64,000 nucleotides of DNA, taken from assembly GCA_003586115.2 (NCBI GenBank), contig QVOM02000057.1, positions 3,615,110 to 3,679,109 on the forward strand, written 5' to 3'. Numbering within the stretch: position 1 is the first letter of the stretch; each line of letters opens with the position of its first letter. The DNA is from Salvator merianae (lineage: Eukaryota > Chordata > Lepidosauria > Squamata > Teiidae). The notes under the pieces were generated by a model. It was not told the DNA's origin. It ran no database searches and worked only from the letters and a program-made list of their open reading frames with translations. Below, piece by piece: positions 50,410-62,148 of this stretch. The position numbers and the translations under genes are program-made.

Positions 50410-50800
50410 ACCTCTAAGGATGATGGGGGTTGTAGTTCAGACTATGTCCCGCCTGCCAGGTGCTGCTAATGGACAACTCCCATAATCCCCCAACCCTGTG
50501 TCCGGTGGCTAGGGAGGATGGGAACTGCAGCCCATAACAATAAAACAATAAAAACAAAATGTAATATGAACCTATTAAAAACAAGAACAGTCCCTGAAAG
50601 TAGGGAGGAGACGCTCTTTCCTCAGCCAAAGGACAGGGTGTGGATAGGGGCATCTTTGCCGATCTCCTGAACGTGTACTGTGAAGGTGCCTGCTGCCCCT
50701 CAGAGGCCGGGGAGAGGCTATTCCATAGGCTAGGGGCCACCACTGAGAAGGACCTATCCCAGGTCCCCACCCCTTTCACTGCTGAGGGTGGTAGTGGTTC
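50410..50800 (-). repeat. CR1/L2-like LINE 3' part
   Basis: The - strand reads GTWDRSFSVVAPSLWNSLSP, the reverse-transcriptase tail, followed by an AT-rich 3' part. Confidence 0.65.
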
Positions 50801-51039
50801 AGCCAGGAGGGGCCTCCCCTGGAGATCTTCTAGGCCCCCTTTGGTTATTTCCCCCTGGACTAAAAGCCAGTTTCTCCCAATGGTAGCTCCTCCTGCCCAC
50901 CTGTTCCCCCTAAGAAAGTCTAGGCAGTTGACCAGGGTTCCCTTCCCCCCCCCTTTTAACCTTCTACCTGCCCTACCAGCCAGGTAAGCACGGCTGAGAA
51001 GCCGTGACTGGCTCCCATAGCACCTGGCGGCCCTCTGAG

Positions 51040-51085
51040 CAGCTGAGTGGGGGCGCTGCTCTAGTCACTATACCACACAGCCTCC
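51040..51085 (-). repeat. Second tRNA-derived SINE family, head fragment
   Basis: The + strand reads CTCTAGTCACTATACCACAC, the reverse complement of GTGTGGTATAGTGACTAGAG. Confidence 0.5.
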
Positions 51086-51533
51086 TTTTAAACCTCACGT
51101 CAACTCATTTGAATGGGTCTGTCTTGACGGTGCAACCGAGCAGAGTCTGTTTTTTCTTTTCCTTTTCCTTTTGTTTTCTGCAAGAGCCGCCCACCGCCAA
51201 AGCTCTTAGGAGAGAATTGGTGTATGCTTCTCTGAGCTGCTGTCTTCAGCCAGGCTCCGGGGTGGGTGGGTGACCTCTGCCCCCCTCTGCCCCCTCTCCC
51301 CGCTGCTGTCACTTTCTCCTCCTTTTAACTCCTCCTTTCTTGCTTAACGTTGCCGCCCGCTTTCACAATGATTCAGTGTAAACCCTTCATCAGAGTCTGG
51401 AGTGAAATAGTTCCTCAAATGCTCCTTTCCAGAACGGGGCAGAGAGAAACCAATGCACAGGGGCAGAGGTGGGGGGGGTCGAAGCAGGCAGTCTGGCAGC
51501 ATTCCAGGGCCAAGCTGGCCTTCAACTGGCATC

Positions 51534-51621
51534 ATGTGGTTGGTTAGTGCCTCCCTGATAGCCCACCTGCTTCTTGCTGCCACGAGTTTGAGGGAATCCG
51601 GTCCACACTGCTCGCCTACAG
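51534..51621 (+). CDS. IL6R: IL6R coding exon 1, signal peptide (88 bp)
   Basis: ATG 51534 has A at -3 and opens directly into a hydrophobic core. An in-frame ATG at 51453 has a poor context and would put 27 polar residues before the signal. The donor GTAAGA at 51622 is strong and phase 1. An out-of-frame open frame with ATG 51368 overlaps the start by a few codons and could act as an upstream frame if it is in the mRNA. No convincing TATA box. Confidence 0.75.
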
Positions 51622-54600
51622 GTAAGAAACTTCGCTCCCGTTGCTGCTGCCGCTGCATAAACCAGTGCTAATAGGTACCAGTGCAGGGGTCCGATGCCCC
51701 ATGGAATTGGTACAAAATGTGGAGCGGGTGGGTGCTTTTAATTTCGTTGACGGGTTCGCTTTTGTAAGTTTGACACTGTCAGTGGGCGAATCCACACATT
51801 CATTCATTCATTCAGTGCCCAAACACCTAGTAATCTTAAAAATACTACCCCAGTAAGTATGGTGTAAATCCAGCCACTTTCTGTACCTACTAAGAGGTCG
51901 GTCTGTCCAGATTCAAAGCTGCCAGTTTTTAATTTTGCCTTTTTAAGTTCAGGGGGTGTTGTTCCCGCAACCTGGATTAGGACGATTGGGGCGACAGCTG
52001 TTTTATTTATTTTCTTCCTCATCTGCAGTTCTTCTATCTCAGTTTGCAAGTCCTGACACTTCTATTACTTTTCCAAATGCTTTTTCTTCCAGTCTGCATT
52101 CTCCTGACTTCGCCACATTTATGAGCCTCATATTGTTGCTTTTATCGTCACGTGATATTCCATGGCTAGAGTACCTTTGCAGGTTTATTGATTTTCTCAA
52201 AGGAGATCAAAGGGAAAGTGGGGAAACAAAAACAGATTTTGGTGCACTTTCCGGAATAATTTCCCCACTGATGTACATCAGCTGTCTATACTTCTGGATT
52301 TTAGGCACCGTTAGAAGACTTACCTTTTTTTTATCAAGTCCTTCCCAGAGTAAAAGTTTCCTTCTTCCTATCCCCTGTCCTTGAATTTAATCATCTTTTA
52401 TAAAACTATTTTGATTTCAGCTGTTTTTATTCTTTGTAAACCCCTTTGAGATTATAGTTTAATGGGAAGCAGAGGACAAACATTTTAAATGAATAAATGC
52501 TTTTGGAAACCAACGTGTCATTAACAACATTTTAGCAACAACAGAACCCAGAAAGTTTATCCAAAAGCTAAAATGCACGCATTAGTTTTTGTATGCTAGA
52601 TTGGATTCTGTGTACTTGGACGGGAACATATATTTCCAAAGCCTCACTGTGCTAGTTATTCTTTAATTTCAGAGTAGATGTCCAAATCTTTTTTTTAAGC
52701 GTTAGATGGAGTAGTATGTAAAAGAGAGAGGGAAAGAGATAGCCTGTAGACAATAATAAAAGGGAGGAAAAGGGGAATTTGATGGCGATTTTATCTCAAA
52801 AAGCCACATTTATTAACCAGTTCTCCACCAAACTGAAAGTACGTTTTCACCCAGAGAGTCATTGGTCATTGGAAGAGTCGGTGACAGCAGTCAACCTGGA
52901 TAACTTTAAGAAAGGGTTTGACAAGTTTATGGGGGACAGGCATATCAGTGGCTACTAGAATGGATGCCCAGGTACCACCTTCAGGGTGGAGAGACAGGCA
53001 GGATGCCTCTAAAGGCCATTTGCAGGGAGTGGAGAGCAGGTGAAGGTTTGGCCTTCGTCTTCTGCTTGAGATGCCCAGAAGTAATTGGCGGGCTACTGTG
53101 TGAGACGGGATGCTGGACTAGGTGGGCTGTGGCCTGATCCAGCAGGGCTCCTCTTATGTTCTTATCTCCAGCTCTTTTCCTGATAGAGACCACTGTCAGT
53201 GGTGCTACCAGGTCAACAGAGGGGGAAGGTATGGGCATGATTGTCTTAGGGTGACGGCATAACAGCACTCACTTTCCTTGGTCAACAAGACCTTCGGATA
53301 TAGGGCAGGATAGAAATATCCATCCATCCATCCATCCATAAGTCTGAGTCCATCTAGACCTGTGCACAGTTTGGTTCGTGTTCGAAAATTCACCTGCATA
53401 ACTCATGTTCAAAGCTGTTCACATCAAACTGAATATGAAGTGGTTCGAATATCCAGAAATCCGATCGAAACGAACCAGTCGCCTGCTCACGGAAATGCAC
53501 AACTTGGATTGATCAGTTCACGCTCACTTTGTTTTTGAGCAGGTTCAAAAACAAACGCCAACACCCCTTTGCTTGATGAAATGGTTCGCCATCGAGCCAA
53601 ACAAATGGGTGTTCGGTTCGATTTCGAACAAACACGCAATTTTTGTTTGCCTACATCCCTATAAAAGGCTTTTTAAAAAAAAAGCATATAAGGTCTCCCT
53701 CCTAAATTTTCCGTTGCTGATGCCTAAATAGGCATCTGGAAATGTTTCCTGGCAGGTTCGTCTGGGACAACACTGAGAGATGTTCTTCACTTGTCCATCT
53801 AGGGAATAATAGCTAATTAGGACCCAGACTTGCGTGGAGAGGAAGAGGATGCAATAAATAAATTAATTAGATGACGAGAAAGCAAGAGGAAGAGAGGTGT
53901 TCATCCTGACCTATAAACAACGCATCAGATTTCCCTCATGACATGTCACACCTTTCGGCCTGGGATTTATCTGCTCTCTTGTGGGAGAATTGCTTTCCCT
54001 TGCCGCTATTAACAGGAAGGCGGGAGACCAAACTCCCAGAATGCTGCCAGAAGTCCAGAAGAAACCCTAAAAAAGAAAACAGTCCAACACATTTCAGTTA
54101 AAAAAAAAAAACTTCCTCAGGGGAAATGCATATGGCGCTCCACCACCAAAAAAAAACTGCCTATGATTCAAGTTTCTTTTACTGTAACTTCCTCCTTCCC
54201 TGAGGAAGGTTTTTCATCAAAACACATAGGGGTTTTTCTCTTATTACTTTTTTTTTGTTTTGCAAACACTTACAAATATTCAATGATATGTTCTCTTGGA
54301 TTTTTTAAAATTCTCCGCTCCTTTTGAGATGTTTGTCTCTCCCTTTCCTGTCTGTTTTTGGGCACTATCCTTCTTGTTTTTCTTATTTTCTATGCTACTA
54401 TTAGCCGTTAAGTCATCCCAAAGTGCCTTAGACTAAGGCCCTTAATTCGGATTAAGGGCCCACATAATAAGGACCTGGACCTGATAGATCTGCTGTTAAT
54501 GTGGATCGAGGTGGCTACGCTTCCCTTTGGTCTGTTCTGTCCGCTTTAGATGAAGTGTGATCCGAGTCAGGGAGACCTTGTTTAATTGGGTTCTATCGGC

Positions 54601-57600
54601 GGGTTCAGTGGTCTGATCCAGAACATAGAAGTCATGCAGAGGTGGATGCAAGAAATAGGTAATTATAAAGTAATTGTGTCAGGCCCTTATGCCTGTATGA
54701 GTGGACCCCTATTTGGAATTTTCAGCTAATTAATCCTTTTTTGATGAATTCAGAACACAATCGAATTCCTATCATTTCTGAGGTAATTAACCCGAACTAA
54801 GGTTTGTACAGGACTACCAGGGGAAGCATTTTGTCACAGAATAAAGCAATCCAGAAATGATCGTTCAAATCTACAATGCGTGCTACATTTGCTCAGCTTG
54901 TATCTAACCTTTATACCTGTATGAGCAGAACCCCATTTGGAATTTTCGGCGAATTCATCCTTTTTGGGTGAATTTAGGACACAATCAAATTCCTATCATA
55001 TCTGAGGAAATTGTCCCAAATTAAGGTTGTACAGGACTATCAGGGGAAGCATTTTGTCACAGAATAAAGTAGTCCAGAAATGATCGTTCAAATCTACAAT
55101 GCGTGCTACATTTGCTCAGCTTGTGTCTAACCTTTATACTTGTATGAGCAGAACCCTATTTGGTGAATTTTTTGGTGAATTTAGGACACAATCAAATTCC
55201 TATCATATCTGAGGAAACTGTCCTGAACTAAGGTTGTTTCTACACTCAACTCCCTGCATGTGGAATCCAGACCAGACCCATCTTAAAGCTCACGTGAGAT
55301 TTGTGGCTGGACTACCATGCCTCTGAAGTCTAGGAACACAAGTTCCTAGCCTCAAGGCCTCCAGAGGACGCATTTTTGGGTGGCTCTCTGGTCCACTACT
55401 GAAATGCATGCACCCATAGTCCTGAACATGGGAAATGTGCTTTCTGTACCCCTCCTATATTCTGGATCAGGCCCGCAGCTCCCATTGGTAGACCTGATTA
55501 AATGGGTCTACCAGTAATTCTGAGCAGGGCCTCATGAATCTGCATTAATGTGTAGATCTAGAGGCCCAGATGTTGACTACGCAGGCCCTTAATCTGGATT
55601 AAGGGGGCCCGTGCAGAAAGGGCCTAAGTTCTCCTTTTCTTCAAACTGAAATGCTAGTGTAATTGATTTGGGGAATTTCTTTCTGGGCTACATAATCCCT
55701 GCTTCTTTAAATTGAACACATTGGATTTAGGCCCCAGCTACACACAATGCTTCTGAAGTGCTTTGAGCCCACAAAACAGCTTGTTCCGCTTTGGCCATGT
55801 TCACATTCTTTGCCTGTTTCTGCACTTTCCTTAGGTGGACCACTGCAGTGGGTCTGTTTCTGCTGGCGTGGTCCACCTGTAGAACCGGTCCACGTGTCCC
55901 AGGACAAGACCTGTCCGTTTGGTTAGGGAGTTGCGACACCCTACAGAAACACCCCACAGACGCCCGCAGACATTCGACTGGCCAGTGTGCAATTTGGACT
56001 TTCCCAAATTAACTCTGAACAGGCTATGGGCTAAAACAGGAAGCCGACAATAAAGTTTTTGGCTTCTGCTCTTTTCAGTTGATGGTTCTGTGCTTCCTTC
56101 CCCTTTTCCCCTTTCTTATTTTTCCTTCGGCCCCCAACTTTGGACCCAACAAGGCAGGAGCGTCAGGAAGTCAGGCAGAACATTGAACAGACACCCATAC
56201 ACCCACTTTTTAACCCCCCAATTGGAGCCACTCGTGATTTGGTAGCCCAGTAGAATGGCAAACGGGGACCTTCTGCGAACCTCTGAGCTCCGGATTAGGT
56301 TGAGCTGGTATGGTGGTAGTCCTCAGTGTTGAGGGCTACCAGTAATCTAAATCAGGCCCCTCTGATCTGGATTAAGCTCTATGCTGGGCAGAAGGGAGGA
56401 CCTAGTACAATTCCTGTCAAGGAACCCCAGCAAGTACAGAAAGACCCTAAGTCTCAACTCTGACAAAACATTTTTGGTGAAGATGTTGAAGAAGATACCA
56501 CTGACACCTTTTCTCATTTGCAGCTGCTGCGTGCAACTCATGTGCAACCTGTGTTTGCCCAAAAAGCACCAGATTGTTCACACTTCATTAGAGCTGATTG
56601 AACAAATCCTGCTGACAAGCCTCCTGTACACAGTCTCCCATCTTGCCAAATCTCTGCCTGGGCAACCGGGCTTATTCCATGGAAGCTTTTCCATGGAGGC
56701 TTTTTTCTGTGCCAGGGAGGCTTTTCAGCCATTTGTTGGTCAGAGCAAATGGGTCCTTTGTTCAGGTACAACATATACTGTTTTGGAGCCTTTATAGAGT
56801 CTGTTGCATACATTTCATTTTTGGCAAGGCACTGACATTGTATTTGGTTGCTCTCCATTGACTCACGGACAAACCAATCAATTGCAAACTGATCTGTAGT
56901 TTCCTCTTCAGGTGAGAGTTTGAACTTCATGTTGTTGTGATCATAATTTGGACAGGACTATGCATAATTACCAGAGTGTGCAAAAAGTAAAACCTTCACC
57001 TGTCCTGGACTCCCTGAAAATGGCCTTTAGAGGCCATGTCTCTCCAACCTGGAGGAGGTGCCTGGGCATCTATTCCAGTAGCCATTGATACACAAGTCCT
57101 CCATGAATTGTCTATAAGGACATAGAGGAGCCCTGCTGGATCAGGCCACAGCCCATCTAGTCCAGCATCCCGTCTGACACAGTGCCCCACCAGTTGCTCC
57201 TGGGCATCTCAAGCAGAAGATGAAGGCAAAACCTTCACCTGCTCTCCACTCCCTGCGAATGGCCTTGAGAGGCATCCTGCCTGTCTCTCCAATCCAGAAG
57301 TGGTACCTGGGCATCCATTCTTATAGCCATTGATACACCTGTCCTCCATGAATCTGTCTAATCCATTCTTAAAGCTATCTGGGCTGTTTTGCTGTCACCC
57401 CCTCTTCTGGTAGTAAATTCCACAAACCAGTGACCTTCTAATATTGGAGACCCTCTGTTTTACCTGGACGCAGAGAGAAAATGCCATAAAGCAAGACCTT
57501 CTTGGTGTGTAATCTCCACCTGCTGTTCCGATAATGTCAACAAGGGACCTTCAGGGGCAGAGGAAGAATTAGCATCCCTCTGCCATAAGCAGGCCAGCCA

Positions 57601-60600
57601 ACAGCCCAGGGATTAGCAGGTTGCTGAGAACCCTGTGTGCCCGATTGCCAGCTGTTCCTGGACCAGGACCAAGATGTGCTGAGGGGTCATGCTGGGGGGG
57701 GGAGAGAGAGAGAGCCAAGTGAACTTACTGTTTGCTGTGGACTGTTGACATTTCCTTCAGGCCCAGGTTTTGCTAAAAAAAAAAAGCCCAAAGGAAGGTG
57801 TGGAGAAGGCTGATGCTGTTTTCCCAGCAAAATACTCCCCCCACCCCCCGCCAGCAACCTTTTCCCAGGCTGCCTATTTGCCAGCAACATTATTACATGC
57901 ATACCCAATCTGGTTCTCCATTATGCTGATTAATTCAAATTGGACAAGTCCCGAGAAAGCTCCATTTAAGTGTGCAAGACGCAATATTCCTTGCACCTTG
58001 ATTTGACCAGCCGGGGCTCTTGGGAGCTGGGGGTTTAGCAATATATGGGGTGGCAAAGACTGGGCAGCCCTGGCTATGGCGGAGAGGGGATGCCAAGAAA
58101 TCCCTTCCTGGTGCTGAAGTCTGAATTCCCTTAGGAAGTTCCTTGGACCCAGGTTAACCCAAGGAAGCAAGCTTTCCCATCACAATAGGAAGCCTGCAAT
58201 CTGTGATGAAACTAGCAGTCCATAGTGGGATTCTAAAGAGAAAGGACTTCTCTGTGGTGGCCCCTTGCGTAAAAACACACCTCCTTATTAAACTATCTCA
58301 CAAGTCATGAATTTATTACAGAGCAAACGGAAAGGATGCAACGTCTACCTCCATCCATATTTGTGTGGAAACTGTTGACAGACCATTTGCCTATCTTAGA
58401 AGATCACAACCTTAACGTTGTGGTTAGAGAACCATTAACTGCTTTGGACTATCTCTACTTCTTTCCCTCATGCCCAACCATTGTTTAGTTGAGAATTAGT
58501 TGTTTTACTTGGTATCCATTTTCACTTACATCTTTCGTTGTATGTTTGACAACTAGTTTACGGTTTCGTGTTGTATTGCACGATATTGTATTGGATGAAG
58601 AAGTATAACAAACATGGCTTTTTTAAAAAAACAAAAACAAAATTGAACCAGGGTGAGTGCTCTCTCTCCCTATAAGCCCCTCCCCTCCCCACAAGCCACA
58701 CCCCGTTCCAGGTAGCCCCATTCCATTCTTAAACAGAAGACATCAAAAGCATACAGGTATGGCCCAGTTCGCATTTGGATAGCGTGGATGCTGGTTCCTG
58801 TCTCGCTTGCTAAATCTAGATGCTTCTGGGATGTCTCTTTTGCAGTGTGTGAACGCAGCCTGTCTTTTATATTCTCTCTCTCCCTCCGTTTCCCTTTCTC
58901 TCTTTGGAAGGGGAACAGGCATAAGGGTTGCTGCATTTTGGCAGCTCCTGTTCCTCATCTGACGGGGATTGCAAAAGGAGGAAACCCGTCACCCAGACAT
59001 GATTTGCATACCCTAAGATAGCAAACATGGTGCCTTTCGGGTCTTGCCAGACCAAAATGCTCGCTGTCTGCAGACGGCATGGCGACAATATGGAATAACT
59101 GGTGCTGTGTGGTTCAGCAGCCTCTGATGGGCTCCGCATTAGCCAGCTCGACTATTAACGAAGACTGTTTTCTTCCAGTGTAGAAAAAGATACATTCACC
59201 CACCTGGTCAGAGATTAGATTCTTCGGAAACAGAGACTCATAGCTGTAGGGGTTGGTACGCCGGTCGCTTTCGGTAACAAACACGCTTATAAAGCAGTTC
59301 CACTGGGCAAAGGTGAAACCTGGCCACTGGTTTGTTGGAGACAAGGTTCAGAAAAATTCAAGAGCCGGTCTTGACAACTAGAAATCCAGAGGACTCTCGG
59401 ATCATTCATGTACTTGCACAGTGCGGCAAGAACAACTAACCGTGGCTAATACTCATTACTGTGGCATTAAAAAAAATCTTAAGAACACAGGGACATAAGA
59501 AATACCTTAGAGAATTACTCCTGTGGCCCGTCTAGTCCGTCAGTGACCACCCAGTTGCACATGGAAGCCAATAAGCAAGGCATAAGGACACCTTTGCCCT
59601 GCTCACAAGATTCCCATCCTCCTATGGACACCCCCTGGGAGTCACACAGCCATAAGGGCACCTAACCCAGGAGGGCCTGCCGTCCAAAAGTTTGTCCAAA
59701 CCTCTTATAAGAACGTAAGAAGTGTCCTGCTGAATCAGTCCTGTAGCCATCTAGTCTGCCCCCCTGGTCCCACAGTGGCTCACAATATGGAAGTCCTCCA
59801 GCAGGGTATAATGATTCACCTTGCCGTGTACACAAATCTCCCAGTATCTGGCCTTCAGAGGCATAACAACCAGTGGCCCATCTAGTCCATCAGCCTGTCC
59901 TCTCAGTGGCCAACCAGTTGCATATGGAAGCCCACCATCAGAACATAAGGAAGCACACCTTTCTCTGCTCACAGCCTCCCAGCATCTGGCCTTCAGAGGC
60001 CCGCTGACTCCTGTGGACACGTCCCTGGAATCCCACAGCCATCAGAGGAAGTATCCTATGGTGGCCACGTCTTCCACAAATTTCTCCAAACCTCTTATAG
60101 TGAGGTCTTAAGAAATGTCCCGCTGAATCAGACCAGTGGTCCATCTGGTCCATTAGTTACTTCTCATGGTGGCCAACAAGTTGCATATGGAAGCCCACCA
60201 GCAGGGCATAAGGACCCACCTTGCCCCGTTCACAGCCTCCCTTCCAACTCTCTTTCACTCTCAGTTCACTTCCCTTTCAACTCGCCTGCTCTAATGGGCA
60301 ACAGGTACCCCTGCGTTAGTCCTGCTCTTCATGAGGTTTGGGGCTGAGAGGTGCTCAGGTTAAGGTGTCACGGTGTCGATGAAGCACTATGCTTGAGCAG
60401 AACATCCGAAGAGGGTTGTTGTTTTTTAACCCCAGGTATTTGACTTACTGCTCAGAACACTTATGGCTCCACTTCTATCTTCACTCCTTGTTGGGCAGAT
60501 TGGCTGGAGATAGAAACAGCAAGGGAATTCCCCATTCGACGGCTACGATCCAGGGTCTAAAGTGATACAGCTGGTTCAGCATCACCTGGGTGCTATTTTT

Positions 60601-62148
60601 CCCCAAGCAAAGGATTTCTCTACGGCCTAGGAGAGCAGGTCTTTCCTTATACACCAGCTGTCCTTTGGCCAAACTTAGGCTTGTTGCTAGGAAACCCCTC
60701 TTGCAAGGCCAAGATAGCTTTGGCAAATATTTGCAATGAGTTAGAAGCAGCGCAGGGTGGACAGGGCCCCCACAAGAAAAGGTTAATTAACCCATTCGAA
60801 GCTCATTAATCCTCCTGGCTGGGTTATGCAATGCAGGACTTCGTACGCTGAGCAAATGTCATGATGTACCTTTGCCCTTTTAAGGAGGGCCAGAGGTGCT
60901 GTTTGGGTGAACTAGGGGCAGAAATCAGCCGCAGAGCTGGCGGGCATGCGTTCATGTTGCCAAAAAGAGAAGAGAGAGAGAGAGATGGGGGCAGAGGATG
61001 CACCCCTTCCCAGAGAGGACAAAAGAAAACAAAGATTTCCAAAACAAGGACACAGATTTTGTAAGCGTGTTTTCTGCGTGATGTTGGGGGACAAATCACC
61101 AAGGCCTTATATTCTGCTTTGTTTGCAAATTCACTCTTGGGCTGCATCCAGGTGGGAGGAATATAGCGCCATTTTGGTGCCGCTATGGTAGAATTGCCCC
61201 ATGTATCTGTGGCAACACCAGCACAGCAACACTATATCCCCCCTAAAACACGTGGTAGCCTATTCTGGAGAAACCTGACTCTCATCAGAAATACAGCAAA
61301 CACTAATTTGTCCCAGTCAGATTGCTTCGACCCCAATCAGCTTGGTGGCCCGTTTTGCCTGTTGACTTCCATTCATTTGGGCTGCCTCCAGATAGCAAGA
61401 GGCAATGTGGGATCTAAAAAGATCCTGCAATTGCCTCTTGCTGCTGCTCGCCAGACACGAGGGACAGTCCCGAGCTTACCTTTGTGTCTGTCGGCCCATT
61501 TCAGAATGAGGTCACTCGGGGCAACTGGAAGCCGGCCAAGCACCCGCCCACTTCCATTTGTTATTTTTCACATGCTTGACTGACTTCCGCTAGCCTCGCG
61601 CGACCTCATTCTGAAATGGGTGGCAGACACGAAGGTAAGTATCACTGTTATATCTCCTGTTAGAGCGATATTAAGGGATATTGACTGAGTAACTTGGGAC
61701 TGTATTGGAAATGTTGCAGCTATGTCTAGCATTCCCAATATCTGCAGGAGAATTGTGGGGTTTTGCCAACATCTGGAGCCATCCTTGGTAGAATGCTCTC
61801 ATATCCATGTACATTTGGGGACTGTAGAGAAATGGCTCTTTGAAAAAAAAATAATCAGTCCTTATTTGTCTTTCCCCTTCCAAATTTTTCTTTTTCTTTT
61901 TTCTTTTCCAGTTGTGTCATCCAGGTTCATCATTGGCCGACCAGGTGAAAACATTATCTTGCCCTGCCCAGAGGGGGAGCTACAGAACACAACTGTTCTG
62001 CAGTGGAAGTTTAAGGGACGAATTCTGAACTCACAGAATGTTTCAGGATCTAGCCTCTTCCTGCCGTCAGTAATGTTCAACGCTTCTGGCCTTTATAGCT
62101 GCCATGATGGCCCTCGACAACTTCACAACGTCACCCTAATGGTAGAAG
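51534..62148 (+). CDS. IL6R: Interleukin-6 receptor alpha, first two coding exons (3'-truncated)
   Basis: Exons 51534-51621 and 61912-62148 join in frame into 108 residues plus one base. IL6R is the type I membrane receptor that binds IL-6 and pairs with gp130. Residues 1-19 form a signal peptide (MWLVSASLIAHLLLAATSL). Cys26 lies at the place of the human N-terminal Cys of CPAQ. Residues 34-108 form an Ig-like domain: Cys48 and Cys93 (in LYSC) are the disulfide pair, Trp61 the core tryptophan, and VTLMVE the last strand. N-glycosylation sequons start at N55, N72, N86 and N102. Both exons end in phase 1, as in human IL6R. Identity is weak outside the framework; the IL6R call rests on exon layout, the Cys pattern and the place after ATP8B2. 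The cytokine-receptor exons and WSXWS box are beyond the window. Confidence 0.82.
52856..53166 (-). repeat. CATCTAGTCCAGCATCC-type repeat, long copy
   Basis: GAGTCGGTGACAGCAGTCAA through CATATCAGTGGCTACTAG, CTTCTGCTTGAGATGCCCAG and CAGCAGGGCTCCTCTTATG. Confidence 0.85.
53365..53665. repeat. GTTCGAA-rich repeat element
   Basis: Dense in TTCGAA/CGAAC/GTTCG words (GGTTCGTGTTCGAAAATTC, TCGATTTCGAACAAACACG), bounded by CTGTGCACAG and CTACATCCCTATAA. Similar blocks are common in squamate genomes as far as I recall. Class unknown. Confidence 0.5.
54425..55630. mobile_element. Putative non-autonomous DNA element with internal 224-bp tandem repeats
   Basis: The ends carry the same near-palindrome: GGCCCTTAATTCGGATTAAG at about 54438 and GGCCCTTAATCTGGATTAAG at about 55585; the right end adds AAAGGGCCTAAG. 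Inside, a unit of about 224 bp repeats about 2.5 times from 54685 (TGTATGAG at about 54694, 54918 and 55141), including GGGGAAGCATTTTGTCACAG twice. No protein frame. Confidence 0.55.
55730..56035. repeat. Possible DNA-element relic
   Basis: GGCCCCAGCTACACACAATG at the start and CTGAACAGGCTATGGGC at the end, with internal partial inverted repeats around GGTGGACCAC/GTGGTCCACC. No protein frame. Confidence 0.35.
56988..57485 (+). repeat. CATCTAGTCCAGCATCC-type repeat, longest copy
   Basis: A tail piece (56988-57110) followed by a nearly full copy: AAGGACATAGAGGAGCCCTG, CATCTAGTCCAGCATCCCGT, CTCAAGCAGAAGATGAAGGC, GGTACCTGGGCATCCATTC, ATTCTTAAAGCTATCTGGGC, GGTAGTAAATTCCACAAACC. It gives the order of the family: head, middle, LINE-like tail. 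Confidence 0.88.
59465..60240 (+). repeat. Cluster of divergent CATCTAGTCC-type repeats in tandem
   Basis: At least four head-to-tail pieces (about 59490, 59710, 59865 and 60110) with AAGAACGTAAGAAGTGTCC, CTGAATCAGACCAGTGGTCC, GGTGGCCAACAAGTTGC, ATATGGAAGCCCACCAGCAG and CAGCATCTGGCCTTCAGAGG. A diverged subfamily not seen elsewhere in the window. Confidence 0.7.
61380..61640. repeat. MITE-like hairpins in IL6R intron 1
   Basis: Hairpin 1 (61394-61442): AGCAAGAGGCAAT with ATTGCCTCTTGCT. Hairpin 2: arms 61475-61513 and 61602-61638 (TTACCTTTGTGTCTG, CCCATTTCAGAATGAGGTC and their reverse complements). The start GGGCTGCCTCCAGATAGCAA matches 28585-28607. Confidence 0.7.
61912..62148 (+). CDS. IL6R: IL6R coding exon 2, Ig-like domain D1 (237 bp)
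   Basis: Acceptor TTTTCTTTTCCAG ends at 61911; donor GTGAGA at 62149. Split codon G|TT joins exon 1. Encodes VVSSRFIIGRPGENIILPCP, LQWKFKGRIL and LFLPSVMFNASGLYSC, ending VTLMVE. Phase 1-1 exon with Ig cysteines Cys48 and Cys93. Confidence 0.85.

Larger units (their letters stand above)
49251..51300. other. Intergenic DNA between ATP8B2 and IL6R
   Basis: No exon is recognised. It holds the minus-strand LINE tail at 50410-50800, scattered CAACTCCCATAATCCC words (about 50470) and a SINE head fragment (51040-51085). Confidence 0.5.
51622..61911 (+). other. IL6R intron 1
   Basis: About 10.3 kb. No extra exon is recognised. It contains CATCTAGTCC-type repeats (52856, 56988, 59465 cluster), a GTTCGAA-rich element (53365-53665), a large tandem-containing element (54425-55630), a possible DNA-element relic (55730-56035) and MITE-like hairpins (61380-61640). 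Confidence 0.6.

Noticed and set aside
51804..52400. Possible LINE-1 ORF1-like coiled coil on the - strand (QTEIEELQMRKKIN)
   Set aside because: Only a dozen residues look helical; no further L1 domain could be followed, so no mobile-element call was made.
56381..56930. Opposed open frames of 138 and 130 codons
   Set aside because: Lie in IL6R intron 1 with no family motif, no splice context and no codon bias; length is within chance expectation.
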